Shown in pieces: positions 33,233 through 45,229 of a stretch of DNA of 64,000 nucleotides (positions are counted from its first letter, which is position 1; every line of letters starts with the position of its first letter). Both the position numbers and the translations under genes were made by a program. This stretch comes from Ephydatia muelleri (Eukaryota; Porifera; Demospongiae; Spongillida; Spongillidae). A model generated the notes under the pieces. That model saw nothing but the letters and a program-made list of their open reading frames with translations, was not told where the DNA came from and ran no database searches. Location: contig JABACO010000005.1 of assembly GCA_013339895.1 (NCBI GenBank), forward strand, positions 4,285,314 through 4,349,313, in the 5' to 3' direction.

Positions 33233-34106
33233 GTGAGGCTACTGAATATTAAACTGAAGTCATTAGCTATTGTGTCTACTAGCTGTGTCAAATGTATCAA
33301 CGCATCATTCAACCAATTGTCTTTCAGCGTTTCATATGTATTTTATACTTTGTGATTCATCAAACCCAACTCCTCACTAACAATGTATCATCACACCTTT
33401 AGATCAAGATCTATAATCATGGATGTTGGGTGCGATATCCAAATGGATTAGGCTATGGTTGATTTAACAAACATAATTCTAAATTTTCATTTGCATGTGA
33501 ATGCATCAACTGTAGTGGCATGAACCATATTATGGAAGTGGCTAATTTTAAATGGAGGCAGAATTTTACCAGCTGCATGATTCAGTAAGGAGTAGTAAAA
33601 GTGGCGTCCATCAAAGTTTTGCAGTACTCTCACTTTCACCATTCAATAGATAGCTGATGATGGAATTATATCATATCTAGCTTTAAATATTTGTCCAAAT
33701 GCTTTTGACGTGAACATTGTATGATATGTACTAAACAATTTAACAGACTGTCTAGTTTTATGATTTTATTAACTTTAAAACAAAAAAAAAAACAAAAACA
33801 TTGCAGGCATAACCAAATACCTAGTCACAGTTTGGTCCAGTTGTGTAGCTGTCGCACTGCAGAAACTGGCACATTGATGAGAAGAGTACATTTGTGCACT
33901 AGAGCTGTTAGTCATACATTTATGTTGTAAAATAGGGTAGCCATTATATAATAACATTGATTTTTTAGCTTACTTACAATTGAATACAGTAGTTTTCTTT
34001 CATAGTTAACATTTAATGACAATTATGTATAATTTCGATCATTCCATAACATTTGTGTCATGTACATGTACTTACATATGTGAACTCTGAATATACAATT
34101 TTGTAG
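33233..34106 (+). other. Receptor B intron, conserved with copy D
   Basis: Non-coding. It is closely matched by 60640-61509, showing that the duplication includes introns. It contains a short A-rich tract at 33779-33800. Confidence 0.6.
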
Positions 34107-34418
34107 CTTCCAGCAGTTCATTTCTGTATGCGACATCCTCTGCTCTCTACAACATTATAAACATATTGTGTATCTTTCTAGATGGATCATCACACCAATG
34201 CTTGATATGCTGCCAATATGAACCAAAGGGGCCATATACGAACTCAGTTCTTACCAATGCTACGGGTATCTTGGTCTCAGGAGTTCTCAATAATCTTGCC
34301 AGAGGGCATACATACCAATGCATAGCAGCAGTTGGAGATGCGAGTACAACATGCGAAGGAATAGATACTGATGGTATGGTGCAGTTTGAAGTTGCAACCT
34401 TTCCTCTAATTAACATTG
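34107..34418 (+). CDS. Receptor B Cys-rich FN3-like exon 1
   Basis: 312 nt, phase 1 to 1, acceptor ATTTTGTAG, donor GTATGT. It encodes L-C-I-F-L-D-G-S-S-H-Q-C-L-I-C-C, later H-T-Y-Q-C-I-A-A. The C-x(9)-C-x2-C-C pattern is shared with the next exon and is unusual for FN3. The beta-strand-like spacing and terminal Y-x-C suggest an FN3/Ig-like sandwich. Absent from receptor A; only its 3' end is left in C. Confidence 0.75.
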
Positions 34419-34476
34419 GTATGTGAAAAATTACCTGGTATAATCAACTGTTGCATTTCTGCTTCATATAATTCAG

Positions 34477-34737
34477 TTGGAGACATTACTGCTGAAGTAT
34501 CTTCTCAGGATTCAAATCATGTCACTGTGAAGTGCAGGTTTTATGATGGCTTCTCTCACTACTGCCTTCTCTGTTGCAGTACTGACACATCAGTGCAAGT
34601 GTCTGCATACAGTAATGTATCAAGTAGCAGTGGTCCCATTGCTTGTGTCGACCTTTATGGTTTGAAACTTGGAGCAGTCTACTATTGCAAAGCATTTGCT
34701 ACAGATGATGTGAACAAGAAATGTGCAGCTTCTAAAG
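34477..34737 (+). CDS. Receptor B Cys-rich FN3-like exon 2
   Basis: 261 nt, phase 1 to 1, acceptor ATAATTCAG. It encodes V-K-C-R-F-Y-D-G-F-S-H-Y-C-L-L-C-C, L-Y-G-L-K and V-Y-Y-C-K-A-F-A. It is clearly a tandem duplicate of the preceding exon. The donor GTTTTG is weak; the counterpart in D is GTCTGT. Confidence 0.75.
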
Positions 34738-35107
34738 GTTTTGTTTTTTGCCATATATTATTTTACACATCTCTATTCACGGCTTTAAGTTGTAATCACT
34801 CTACATACATCACAATTTGACAATTGCATGGCTCTGCGAACTTTGTTCATATTTACCCCTTGGCAATTTATAATTTTCACTATTCAAATGCTGGTGTACA
34901 CATGTTATTAAATGGCATCACACATGCTCCCACAAAAAGGTTCAAATACAGACACATTTGCACTTATACAGTTTATCTCCCTTATTTGCATGATATGATA
35001 CCTTTCGGATTGTGGTATTTTTTCGTTTTTGTATTGTGCTGCTTGATGTTGGCTAATACTTGTTGATGGGGGCATGTTAAAATGGAATACATATACCCAT
35101 TCCTCAG

Positions 35108-35346
35108 ATCAAAATTCAGAGGTTGCTGCTGTTGCTGTCGTATCAGTTGCTGTCGCCTTTGTGGTGTCTATCTCTCTTGGTGCACTGATGACTATCATTT
35201 GTGTACGCTGCTGCCACATCTCAAGACAACAACATAGAAAGTGTGATATCAATATCTGTCCGACATCTACTGATGTGGTGGGCTCTAAAACGACAGTACA
35301 GTGCATTGTTAAGATGGACGTTAATACTTCATATGGGGTATGTTAA
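35108..35346 (+). CDS. Receptor B transmembrane and cytoplasmic tail exon
   Basis: Acceptor ATTCCTCAG, phase 1. It encodes about 25 hydrophobic residues (A-V-A-V-V-S-V-A-V-A-F-V-V, ending M-T-I-I-C-V), then C-C-H-I-S-R-Q-Q-H-R-K (Cys pair and basic stop-transfer), and ends M-D-V-N-T-S-Y-G. It either splices at GGG|GTATGT (35337) or reads on two codons to TAA at 35344-35346. N-T-S-Y fits the loose N-x-x-Y of PTB-binding sites. Confidence 0.75.
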
Positions 35347-35639
35347 TGTTAATTCTATCTACACATCAAACTGATATGTAATTCATGACTTTTGTTTAAG
35401 TAGTGTAATACATTATATGTAACATTTTTAGATTAGCAGCTTAAGGTGAAACAACAGTGACATAAATATAATGCATTTGTGAGGTATTCCTCTCCACATC
35501 CTCATGGTGACCAATGTAAAACTCCTGCATTGGTAAATGGATACATGTACAATTATTTCCTTTTTAAATGATACATGTAAAAAAATTCTGTATGATTTAA
35601 TTTCTTCTTTTACTATAGAGGTTTCATGGTATTAACTGT

Positions 35640-36340
35640 GTTTTAATAGCCCATCATGGTACTCTCCCAGTTGGCAGAGGGAGGCTCAGCAGATCCACAA
35701 GATGCACTCCTCTAACTGCATTACTCTGGGTTTTTTAAGCTGATGCACATTGCATTGAATGTAAGCAGTTCGTACAACTTGTGCATCAGTCCTTTGCAGC
35801 TAATAAAGCCACTTTATGTCCATGTCATCCGTCATGCTGCATCATGGCTGGGGTCATCCCTTCTTTAGATCTAACCTCCCTCTTGAATTGGACGAGGCTG
35901 TCTGCACTGTCCCTACCATCTCCTGGACAGTCTAGGACACCATGCTCTCACATGCAAATTACATCGATAGAGACAGATATTACTCACACCCGCCCTGCAA
36001 ATTGGATTTTAGGAAAACCAACTGCCATAGACCTTACTGTAGTCTTGCCTCTTAATTCTACAACTATAATTGAAGCGAGAGCTACTAATATGTCTCCAGC
36101 TTTGGCATCCAAAGAAGGAAGTCTGAAGCCAATGATTATAAGTGTTCTGACCTTGGCTCTTTGCAGTGGAAACATATGGTTGTTGGGGTGCAGAAGCCCA
36201 GGTAGTTCTTGTCTTGCCATCCAGTTAATATGCAGCAAGTCAAAAGCCAACACCTCCATCTATCAACTAGAGCAATGCTTTCCGAGTCCATACCATTGGG
36301 AATGTGGTAGAGTGAGGGCTTGCTATATTATGTAGTATTG
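35640..36340 (+). mobile_element. Retroelement C-terminal (nuclease-like) fragment
   Basis: An open frame from 35781 includes R-P-A-N-W-I-L-G-K-P-T-A-I-D-L-T-V, then P-L-N-S-T and later C-R-S-P-G-S-S-C. R-P-A-(D/N)-x-W-x-x-G-K-P-A-A-x-D-x-T-V-x-x-P-L is the C-terminal signature I know from a multicopy invertebrate non-LTR-type RT family, reminiscent of a restriction-endonuclease-like fold. This fragment has N where D is usual. The same motif appears in scraps at 50500-50560 and 56665-56715. I do not regard it as a host gene. Confidence 0.5.
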
Positions 36341-36553
36341 AGTGGCACGTGAGTTTACGTCACTGACTCAGCTTGGAGGCAGGTCTCGTTTAGGTTGAGG
36401 AGAGAGGGAAGGATTTGGTCTGTGTTCATGCTCTTCACTCATCATCCTACATAGTATATTTGTGTGGATCTCTGATAGTGTGATCTATATTTAGAAAATG
36501 TCATCACACACTACAATTGTGTTACATGTTCTAGCTCCCTGTCAATCAGCAGC

Positions 36554-36739
36554 TTGCAGGGCTATACTCTCACAAAAAGGAAGCTGTCTGATGCAGTTGA
36601 AGAGATGCAGTTTATCTCTCTCATTAATTATTGTTCTTTAGCTAATAAGGCTAAGCTGTTATTAGTATCATCGCTCCGTGCTTCAGCATGGATTTATTTT
36701 GTCCCTATTTCTCCCAGCTTATCAGGGCGCAGTTTATAA
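36554..36739 (+). mobile_element. Retroelement linker fragment (same RT family)
   Basis: Encodes R-K-L-S-D-A-V, F-I-S-L-I-N-Y-C-S-L-A-N-K-A-K-L-L and S-S-L-R-A-S-A-W. This matches the segment that normally lies between RT and the nuclease-like end in that family (x-L-L-x-S-x-A-x-A-R-L-L-S-V-S-S-P-x-A-S-A-W). It is downstream of the nuclease-like fragment, so the two are rearranged or come from different copies. Confidence 0.5.
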
Positions 36740-36740
36740 A

Positions 36741-37022
36741 CTTGGGTATACAGAAATTCAGATTAATACTATTTTGTTACTTGTGCGCCAGAACTGAAAT
36801 CAACAGCACATGCATGTTTGTCACGCGTTTTTAACCCTGGGTTGAAATACGTGTAGGTAAGGTCTAGTTCCTTGTACAAACTTCTAACCAGGTTGCCAAG
36901 GTGAAGTTCCCCCAGTTGCACCTTGTGCATATATGGCACCACCCATCCCGGGGCCCGGAGCAAGAATGTTTTCTGGGTCCTTATGCGTATACATTTATTA
37001 TATTTGCGATGTGTGTTTGTAT
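36741..37022. other. No gene seen
   Basis: No supported feature. Confidence 0.4.
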
Positions 37023-37150
37023 TCTCGTACCCAGACCAGCCAGCGGATGGACTACATGTACATCACAGCTACGCTCGTACACAAGTGTACGAGCGTAAAG
37101 GTGATGTAATCCACTCGCTTCTGTGACGTACCGCGGGTCTGGGTACGAGA
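37023..37150. mobile_element. Palindromic MITE with CTCGTACCCAGACC ends
   Basis: Ends TCTCGTACCCAGACC and GGTCTGGGTACGAGA, with a central hairpin TACGCTCGTACAC/GTGTACGAGCGTA. Related to 39360-39480. Confidence 0.8.
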
Positions 37151-37462
37151 CTAGCCGTTTTGTGCTTCCAATTGTGTATTAATAATAAATATTATCATTG
37201 AAACTTCCTTACATGGATAAAGTCAAGTAATAAGATTCCTTTGTGAGCTAGTTATTATTTATAAACTGCCATAAGCAGAACAAATAAACTGAAATAGCAG
37301 TAGGTCAGGTGTCTTCAAAGTATATGAAACCATTGGTTGACCAAATTGCTACAAAATGGGGAAAACCATATAGTGAAGTTATGAGTTGTATCCAGGCAAG
37401 TTCGCAACATTCAAGCAGCAGGACCTGCGTTTGAGCTTTTCACAAACGAAATATAAAACTAT

Positions 37463-37787
37463 ATTCCGCGAAAGGGACCTAGCGCATGCACAATAAAATT
37501 TCCAGTAAGCGCAATAGAAATGTAACACTCTATATACATGCATGGCTAATTAAACATTCAGTGTGGCGTGTCTGTGGTGCCAATAAATATTAATGTACAT
37601 TTGCCTTGGCAGGTTCGATGGGCGTGTGCGTGTCAGCGCCTTACAACTCAATTACAGATTCTCCGATTCTCACTGCATAAGAAGCAATGTGTGGAGGACA
37701 TTGCAGACTTCAAGAATATTAGAAAAATTTAAAACTTGAGAAAACATGCGTTAGGTCACATTTCGCTGAAACGATCCCAATTATCTT
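37463..37787. mobile_element. MITE of the TTTCCGCGAAA family, second copy
   Basis: Ends TTCCGCGAAAGGGACCTAGCGCATG and, complementary, CATGCGTTAGGTCACATTTCGCTGAAACGATCCC. The inner block TTTCCAGTAAGCGCAATAGAAATGTAACA is the reverse complement of 21677-21705, so it is the same family as 21523-21784 in the opposite orientation. Confidence 0.65.
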
Positions 37788-38096
37788 GGCAATGGAGATT
37801 ATTGTTATGACAAAATGGATAAATGCCATCTCAGCCGATAGATGGCACAGTGCATAGACAAAGAATACCATCGGTTCACTGAACTTTATGATTCAGACCC
37901 ATTCTTATCTACTGTCTGGTATCACAACCCCATGCTTCAGTAATACCCTCACCAAGGTCGCAATTCCACCTTGAGCCCAATGAATTTCATGTGACTTTGA
38001 AATGGTTGCTGAAGGATCAACATATACGAGCATTGCCCTAACCCTTCACTGGAACCCCTTCGCCATCACTTCCTGACGTGCAAATTAAACATGGTG

Positions 38097-38280
38097 CACT
38101 GCGCCACAGCATTTAGTATGCAGAGTTGTGCAGAGTCTGCATATCAACCATATGCAGATGAGTATCATTGAAGTGTTCATATGCAGACGTCTGCATATGA
38201 ACACTTCAATGATACTCATCTGCATATGGTTGATATGCGCACTCGGCACAGCTCTGCATACTAAATGCTGTGGCGCAGTG
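38097..38280. mobile_element. 184-bp near-perfect palindrome
   Basis: The arms (CACTGCGCCACAGCATTTAG inward) pair across a centre GCAGACGTCTGC at 38183-38194 with very few mismatches (around 38125-38135 against 38240-38250). A snap-back element or MITE. The small open frames on both strands are mirror images. Confidence 0.85.
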
Positions 38281-38400
38281 GTGGTCATGTGGTTAAACGC
38301 TAAGATACATTTCGGTAGAGTACTATCATCTTGCGCATGTTGCCAAGTAGAGATGGGAAGGAGCTAGGGATCAGAAAAGCAGGACACGACTAGCTGATGT

Positions 38401-38442
38401 CATAGTTTATATAGACTACATACGTAGTCTATATAATCTATG
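38401..38442. repeat. Short hairpin
   Basis: CATAGTTTATATAGACTAC, then ATAC, then the complement with one mismatch. It replaces sequence present in the other duplication unit, so it is probably a small insertion. Confidence 0.7.
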
Positions 38443-38703
38443 ATGTCAAAAAAATTTCTGAAGCGAGTGCTACAGCTGGGAAATCAGAAAGAAACACCAG
38501 CTGGTTACATACGCCATGTTCTTCCGTATCCAAACACTTATCGGAACACTCAGAAAATCTTACTTTCGAAAAAATTTATTTGTTTTTTAAAATTTAATAA
38601 TTATTACTAAAGCACTGTGAAAATGGCCGTGGTTAAGAGTCCTTGTAATCAGTCCACTCCTCTTTTTTCTTTTTATGGTATAGTGTTATTTTTCCCAAAA
38701 CAG

Positions 38704-38773
38704 ATTGAAAACGCCAATACTAACTTTGGACTTGTTATTGATGCCTTGTGCCATTTGGACAATCCCCAAATCG
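38704..38773 (+). CDS. Candidate exon conserved in both duplication units (copy 1)
   Basis: A 70-nt segment between TTTCCCAAAACAG and GTATAC encodes I-E-N-A-N-T-N-F-G-L-V-I-D-A-L-C-H-L and ends N-P-Q-I. The copy at 54551-54620 keeps length, frame and both splice sites. No partner exon was identified, so this may be a relic of an older gene. Confidence 0.3.
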
Positions 38774-39359
38774 GTATACAGCTACCAAAATGCTTTTAAA
38801 ATTGGTAAGGACCAAGAGTTCAATATTGTGAGGAGTCTGATTTGATAGTATAAAGTAGAGGGCTTCGTCGAACTAATAGTTGTATAAATGCTTTACTCTA
38901 TGGAGTGTAACAAGTAGACTATTTTTATCATGTATTGTCAGTCGTACAATGTGAGCCCGTTAATCTGTATAACGTGTATAAGGTGAATTCGAATGACATA
39001 GGTTACTCCTTCTCTTCTAGATTTTGCTATCGACAGCGCTGCATTGTAAGTTAGGTGAATAGTAATTTATCAAATACTCACACGTAAAACAAATGAAAGG
39101 GAGTTGGGAAAGAGCGAATCGGTGGATTTAATACGGAGCTAAGTTATTGCCATTTCCCAGAGTTCAGCAATCATTATCTCTTGGGTTGTAGAGTAATAGT
39201 ATGTAAATGCACACTGGGAAATGGTTTTGCTTCCAAGATGGGAAAGATGACAATATAGTTTTTTGGAACAAACTAAGACTGTATTATGTATTCCCATCCT
39301 GGAGGCAAAAAAGGTTTTCCTGTAGCATGCAGCTGATTAGGTGCACACACAAATATGTT

Positions 39360-39480
39360 AGTCTCGTTCCCAGACCAATATGACGCAATGTTTATCGCAT
39401 AATGTATAAACACGCTCGTATAGAGCGTGTTTATACATTATGCGATAAACATTGCGTCATATTGGTCTGGGAACGAGACT
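39360..39480. mobile_element. 121-bp perfect palindromic MITE
   Basis: Arms of 58 bp (AGTCTCGTTCCCAGACCAAT inward) pair perfectly around a 5-nt loop GTATA at 39418-39422. It has the same type of ends as 37023-37150. It is absent from the equivalent point of the other duplication unit (about 55264), which marks a recent insertion. Confidence 0.9.
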
Positions 39481-39769
39481 ACAAATATGTACCATGCCCT
39501 ATGTTTATACAGATAATATGATAATTACCTAAAACACCCACAATCTCACAAGCTCAAATGGATCCATGTGTCACTCCTTAAAGTGCAGCCTCTTTTTAAT
39601 AAGATATGTCTACAAATTTAGAATACAATACATAAGTACTTATTAATAATTATTGTACAATCAAACATTACCAACATGTAATGTGCAACTTTATACCCAC
39701 TGAGTTTGTTTTGTTTTTTTTTTTTTGGTGAAAGAAAAGCAGGCCTGGCCTCAAGCACTTAAAATGTTT

Positions 39770-41062
39770 TTAATTCAAAACTTGTCTTTCATGTGTACAT
39801 GTTATACAGACCATGTATAATAATACTATTTTGTAAAGTGAATAACAGCTTGTAGTTTGGTCCATGTGACCCAACACAGTTCCATTCCACATCATTTGAC
39901 ATAGGCACTCAACTTTGACATCCTGGGTGCCCTCATTGGTGATGAGGACTTTTGTGCACCTTTCATTGAGCAGAGCAGTAATCGTAGTAGCAGATTCCAA
40001 ACTTTTCGTCACTGCTACCAAAGCTTTGTGATCCTCAGGTGTCATTAGGGATCGTGAGGCAGTGAGCCAATTTTTGCAAATTGGCTCACTTAGTCCAGTA
40101 CACTGCACCAATTTCTCCTGTGCGATAGTCTTGACAATGATGTGCTCCACTGTCTTCAGCAATCCACAGAACTTCAGCTATCAGCAGTGACCAGCCCACA
40201 AGCACAACAAAGTTTACGACATGGAGGGCTTGTCCTCTGTTCTCGATTTACCCAGCATGCCACAGCTGCCTTCATTGCTTCTGCCAGTACTTCTCTCTTG
40301 GGGACCTTTCCATCCACCACCAGATTTACCCATATACATGTACAGTAATCAGAGATGGAAGCATTGGCAACAGATTCAGTTTCAGTCCAAAACCACTCCC
40401 ACAAAGAAAGTCGAGAATCTCAAGTTCAGTTGTCTTTCAAGAATGCAACAACAGCAAATAAATATAATGTTCATGCATGGTTGAGAATAGTAGGTATCAG
40501 AATGTCAGCAGATAGTGACCTGTATTTACCTGGAACAAAGCCCAACCTTCATCCAAACAATGAGCAAGGCGAGCACAACAGCAGTAGTTGGTGATACAAT
40601 CATGTATGGAGTTGTGTCGAGTCACAACATCCCTGGCCTGGAATGATGACAAGTTAACGCAAGTTTACTAAAACATATGGGCATGTGTCTTCAGAATTGA
40701 AGAGGAGATGGCCCAACCACCATTTAAGTAGTACATCAGGCTCAAGAGCTAAACCATAGTCTTGAGGAATGGCAACTGGTCACTATGACAGTCTGAGGCA
40801 TTTGGCATCAAATAATCCACCCCCTCAATAATTCCTTGATTTCAGAAGCAGGTCTGACTTCAGGTGTCTCAATTTGCAGCAGGACAACAGGAACAATGGC
40901 CAAAGTTGTCACCCTCTTGTATTGAAAGAGGTTGGCTTTGTGTCCCACTTGTAGTGGGGCTGGAGAATCATGGTGAATGAAACTTACTCTGGACATCTGG
41001 CCATCTCCTCTTAGTCCTCCAATGCTCTTATGCAGCAAATGCCTGAGCTCTGCTGGCTCCAT
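39770..41062 (+). mobile_element. Decayed RT-family scrap, unit 1
   Basis: Frames near 40160-40600 include H-G-G-L-V-L-C-S-R-F-T-Q-H-A-T-A-A-F-I-A-S, the G-G-L-G-L-R-S-L-S-R-H-A-x-A-A-F-I-A-S block that follows RT in this family, and a degenerate linker. Stops and frame changes are frequent. The matching part of unit 2 (55800-56970) preserves more of the C-terminus. Confidence 0.5.
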
Positions 41063-41121
41063 CAGCCTCTCACTCGAATTAGTATTTCTGTAAGCTTCAT
41101 TAATTTATTAGAAATATAAAA

Positions 41122-41938
41122 TGGGACAGTTTCCGAGAAAACTTCCTATGTTTTATAGCAATATAAAATAATTGTGTTATAACGTTTGAATCGCTATATA
41201 GTCCGAACGGTAAAGGTTATAGGCTTCCTATTTTCAACACTTCATACTACACCATTGCTCTATGGTGAAGTACATTTTGGTGTCTTGCACTTGCTCCATA
41301 CCAGCATTGCAACGTTTGATACCCCACCTGGTTCAAACCCAACATAACTTTCTGTAGGAGTAATCAAATTGCTTCAAATTCGGTTTGTAGATAGTGAGGT
41401 CCTATACCTATCTATTTGTTCTGTTCGTTAATTTTTATACTATCCGTTACGGAGATACAGTTGATCAAACTATGTGCACTTTTTCCCGCTCGATACGCGC
41501 CAGTGATATAATCACCGCCTCCCATACATTGAGCGGGACGCGATTTGCCCAAATCATTGGCGCGAATCGAGCGGGAAAAAGTGCACGTAGTTTGTTCAAC
41601 TGTATCTCCGTAACGGATGGCATAAAAATTAACGAACAGAATAGGTAGATAGGTATAGGACCTCTCTATCTACAAACCGAATTTGAAGCGATTTGATTAC
41701 TCCTACAGAAAGTTATATTGGGTTTGAACCAGGTGGGGTATAGAACGTTGCAATGCTGGCACGGAGCAAGTGCAAGATACCAAAATGTATTTCACCATAG
41801 AGAAATGGTGTAGTATGAAGTCATGAAAATAGGAAGTCGATAGCCTTTACCGTTCGGACTTTATAGCGATTCAAACGTTATAACTCGATTATTTTATAAT
41901 GTTATAAAACATAGGAAGTTTTCTCGGAAACTGTCCCA
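41122..41938. mobile_element. 817-bp foldback element
   Basis: Starts TGGGACAGTTTCCGAGAAAA and ends with the complement. The arms pair over about 380 bp each, including TAACGTTTGAATCGCTATA and TTCGTTAATTTTTATACTAT blocks and complements. The centre near 41510-41560 carries GAGCGGGA motifs in both directions. No transposase. It lies directly beside the larger related element, separated by AATAATAATAAT. Confidence 0.85.
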
Positions 41939-42825
41939 AATAATAATAATTGGGACAGTTTCCGCGAAAATTGCCCCACGGATATATGATTATAAAATGT
42001 TATAAAAATGCATCGCGGGTGAATCGCTATAACTTCCCAACGGTTAATGCTATCGACTTCCTATTTTCAACACTTCATACTACACCATTTTACTACGGAA
42101 AAACTTATTATGGGGCCTTGCACTAGTTCCTTGCTAATGCTACGAAGTCCGATACCCCATGGGGTTCAAAACCGCCACATCTTCAGCTAGGAGAGTTTAA
42201 ATCGCTTCAAATTCAGTATGTACGTACAGGGGTCCTGTTGCTATTGATGTGTTCAGTTCGTTAATTTTTACTCTATCCGTCACGCACATTTCCCGCTCGA
42301 TTGCACCATTTTTGAATGCAACCCGTGTTCCATTCTCCCAATCCACAATAAATTTTGATAACTTCTTTGTTCCGCCCATTTCTCCCTTAAACTAAGCTAG
42401 CCGTTCCCAACTGTTTTTGTCTCACTCAGGCAGTGAGTTTATGCGGGAAAGTTACAAGAAGAAGAACGCTGCTCAGTTCCAGACGATCGTACCAAATTAA
42501 CGGACCCAAGTGAATGGTTGTAGTATAACCTTGCGCCTCCCACGTCGCCGGCAGTATTCAAAACGGCACGCGTAAGGCTATTTGCTACGCACTCACATCA
42601 TCCTCTAGTCGTGTAATAAAGCTTTCCTATTTGCCATCATCTTGCTAAAATCATCGTCTTATATCTGCCACGCCCACTCGGCTACGATTGCAATGATTTC
42701 GGTCTCACACAACTTTCAGCTCACACATAGTACATGAACTCATGCTGGCTCCCACTTGTGCACACACTTGCATTGTTGCGTACATGGCCCTGTACACTAT
42801 CGTATGGCGTATTTTCTTATACACA

Positions 42826-42832
42826 ACCACAC

Positions 42833-42912
<80 letters not shown>
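42826..42912. repeat. (AC)n microsatellite, left arm
   Basis: About 87 nt of near-pure AC; counterpart of the longer (TG)n at 48380-48550. Confidence 0.95.
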
Positions 42913-42914
<2 letters not shown>

Positions 42915-43042
42915 ATGTACAGCGTACTTGCACACACCAGTTATACATGTGGCAAACAATACACCTGTCTGATGATGGTACAAACACTCTCACTCACAAA
43001 CATTGTCATATGCACATGTACATGTATTCTATTCAATTCAGC

Positions 43043-45205
43043 TGATTGCATTTCAATTTGTGTACCAAGCTTGCATAACACACACATGCACATGCACAGG
43101 CACACACACACATATGACATACACACACAGACACACAAATGCACACACAGACACACTAACGCACATACACACATGACATACACACACAGACACACAAAAA
43201 CACACACAGACACACTAACGTACACACACACACAAACGCACACAGACACACACATGACATACACACAGACGCATACAAACCACACAGATACACAGACACA
43301 CACATGGACACACAAAACACACGACACACATATGACAAACACACACATGCACACACACACACACACATGACATACACACAGATACACAAGTGCACACACA
43401 GACTGCATTTCAATTTGTGTACCAAGCTTGCATAACACACACATGCACAGGCACACACACATGACATGCACACACAGACACACAAATGCACACACAGACA
43501 CACTAACACACACACATGACATACACACAGACGCATACAAACACACACACACAGACACACTAACGCACACACACACACATGCACACAGACACACAAACGC
43601 ACACACACACACAAACGCACACAGACACGCACATGACATATACACCGACGCATACAAACACACACACACAGATACACAGACACACACATGGACACACAAA
43701 ACACACGACACACATATGACAAACACACACACACACACGTACACACACACATGGAAATACACACTAGCACACACAGACACACATGCACACACACATGCAT
43801 GAAATACACACTAGCACACACATGCACACACAGGCACACACAGACACACATGACATACACACACAGACACACAAATGCACACACAGACACAATAACACAC
43901 ACACATGACATACACACACAGACACACAAATGCACACACAGACTGCATTTCAATTTATGTACCAAGCTTGCATAACACACACATGCACACGCACAGGCAC
44001 ACACACACACATGACATACACACACAGACACACAAATGCGCACACAGACACACTAACACACACACACAGACACACACACACAGACACAGGCACACAGACA
44101 CATGACATACACACACGGACACACAAATGCACACACAGACACACTAACACACACACATGACATACACACAGACGCATACAAACACACACACACAGACACA
44201 CTAACGCGCACACACACTCACACAGACACACAGACACATGACATACACACACAGACACACTAACGCACACACACACAAACACACACAGACACACACTTGA
44301 CATACACACAGATGCATACAAACACACACACAGATGCACAGATACACATGGACACACAAAACACACGACACGCATATGACAAACACATACACGCACGCAC
44401 ACACACATGTACACACACACAGACACACATGCACACACATGCATGAAATACACACAGAGACACACATGCACACACACATGCATGAAATACACACTAGCAC
44501 ACACATGCACACACAGGCACACACAGACACACATGCATACACACAAATGCATACAAACACACACACAGACACACTAACGCACACAGACACACACATGGCA
44601 TACACACAGACACATACAAAAACACACAGACACACACACACTAACGCACACACATGACATACACACAGACGCATACAAACACACACACACAGATACACAG
44701 ACACACACATGGACACACAAAGCACACGACACACGGACACACAAAACACACGACACACACTCACACATGCACACACACACATGGAAATACACACTAGCAC
44801 ACACAGACACACATGCATACACAGGCACACACGAAATACACAGAGACACACACACGAGACAGTCACACAAAACACTCAGAGACACACATGCACAGACACA
44901 CACAGGAACATACACACACAACAGACACACACAGGAACATACACACACGACAGACAGACACACATACACACGGACACACAAGCACACACAGACACACAGG
45001 AAATATATAGACACTCACGAAATACACAGACACACACAGAGACACACACACAGACACACACACAGACACGCAGACTTGCACACAGACTCGCACACACAAA
45101 ATACATATAGACACACATGCACAGACACAACAGACACACACTCACAGATACACACACAATACACACAGACTCGCACATGTGCACAGACACGTGTTACACA
45201 AAGCA
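43043..45205. repeat. CA-rich satellite with higher-order repeats
   Basis: Runs of ACAC with interspersed GAC/ATG/CTA steps. A non-CA marker block, TGCATTTCAATTT(G/A)TGTACC, recurs at about 43043, 43403 and 43943, so larger units of roughly 360 and 540 bp have been duplicated in tandem. Confidence 0.85.
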
Positions 45206-45229
45206 CACACTGTTGTTCATGTGGAAAAA

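Larger units (their letters stand above)
32013..35346 (+). pseudogene. Receptor B: Ig/FN3 receptor copy with a frameshift in the Ig exon
   Basis: Seven exons in the order Ig (32013-32394), FN3 (32562-32834), split FN3 (32889-32974 and 33034-33232), two Cys-rich FN3-like exons (34107-34418, 34477-34737) and TM plus tail (35108 to about 35337 or 35346). Phases agree with copies A, C and D. The Ig exon has one extra nucleotide near 32191, where TTGTTACCAGCC replaces the TTGCGCCAGCC of the other copies; this shifts the frame to a stop at 32342. All later exons are open. No signal exon was found; a LINE and a TG tract lie immediately upstream. If the extra base is an assembly error the gene could be intact. 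Confidence 0.75.
38335..41121 (+). repeat. Segmental duplication, unit 1 left part
   Basis: Matches about 54150-57030 nearly throughout, starting with CAAGTAGAGATGGGAAGG and ending ATTAGAAATATAAAA. It is interrupted on its right by the foldback insertion and resumes at 49450. Confidence 0.8.

Noticed and set aside
35781..36335. 184-codon frame as a host gene
   Set aside because: Carries the RPA(N)W..GKP.A.D.TV..PL signature of the retroelement C-terminus found in other scraps here.
38268..38320. tRNA or SINE promoter: TGGCGCAGTGG looks like a Pol III A box
   Set aside because: No B box (GGTTCGA-like) at the required distance and no cloverleaf; the match lies at the end of a palindrome.
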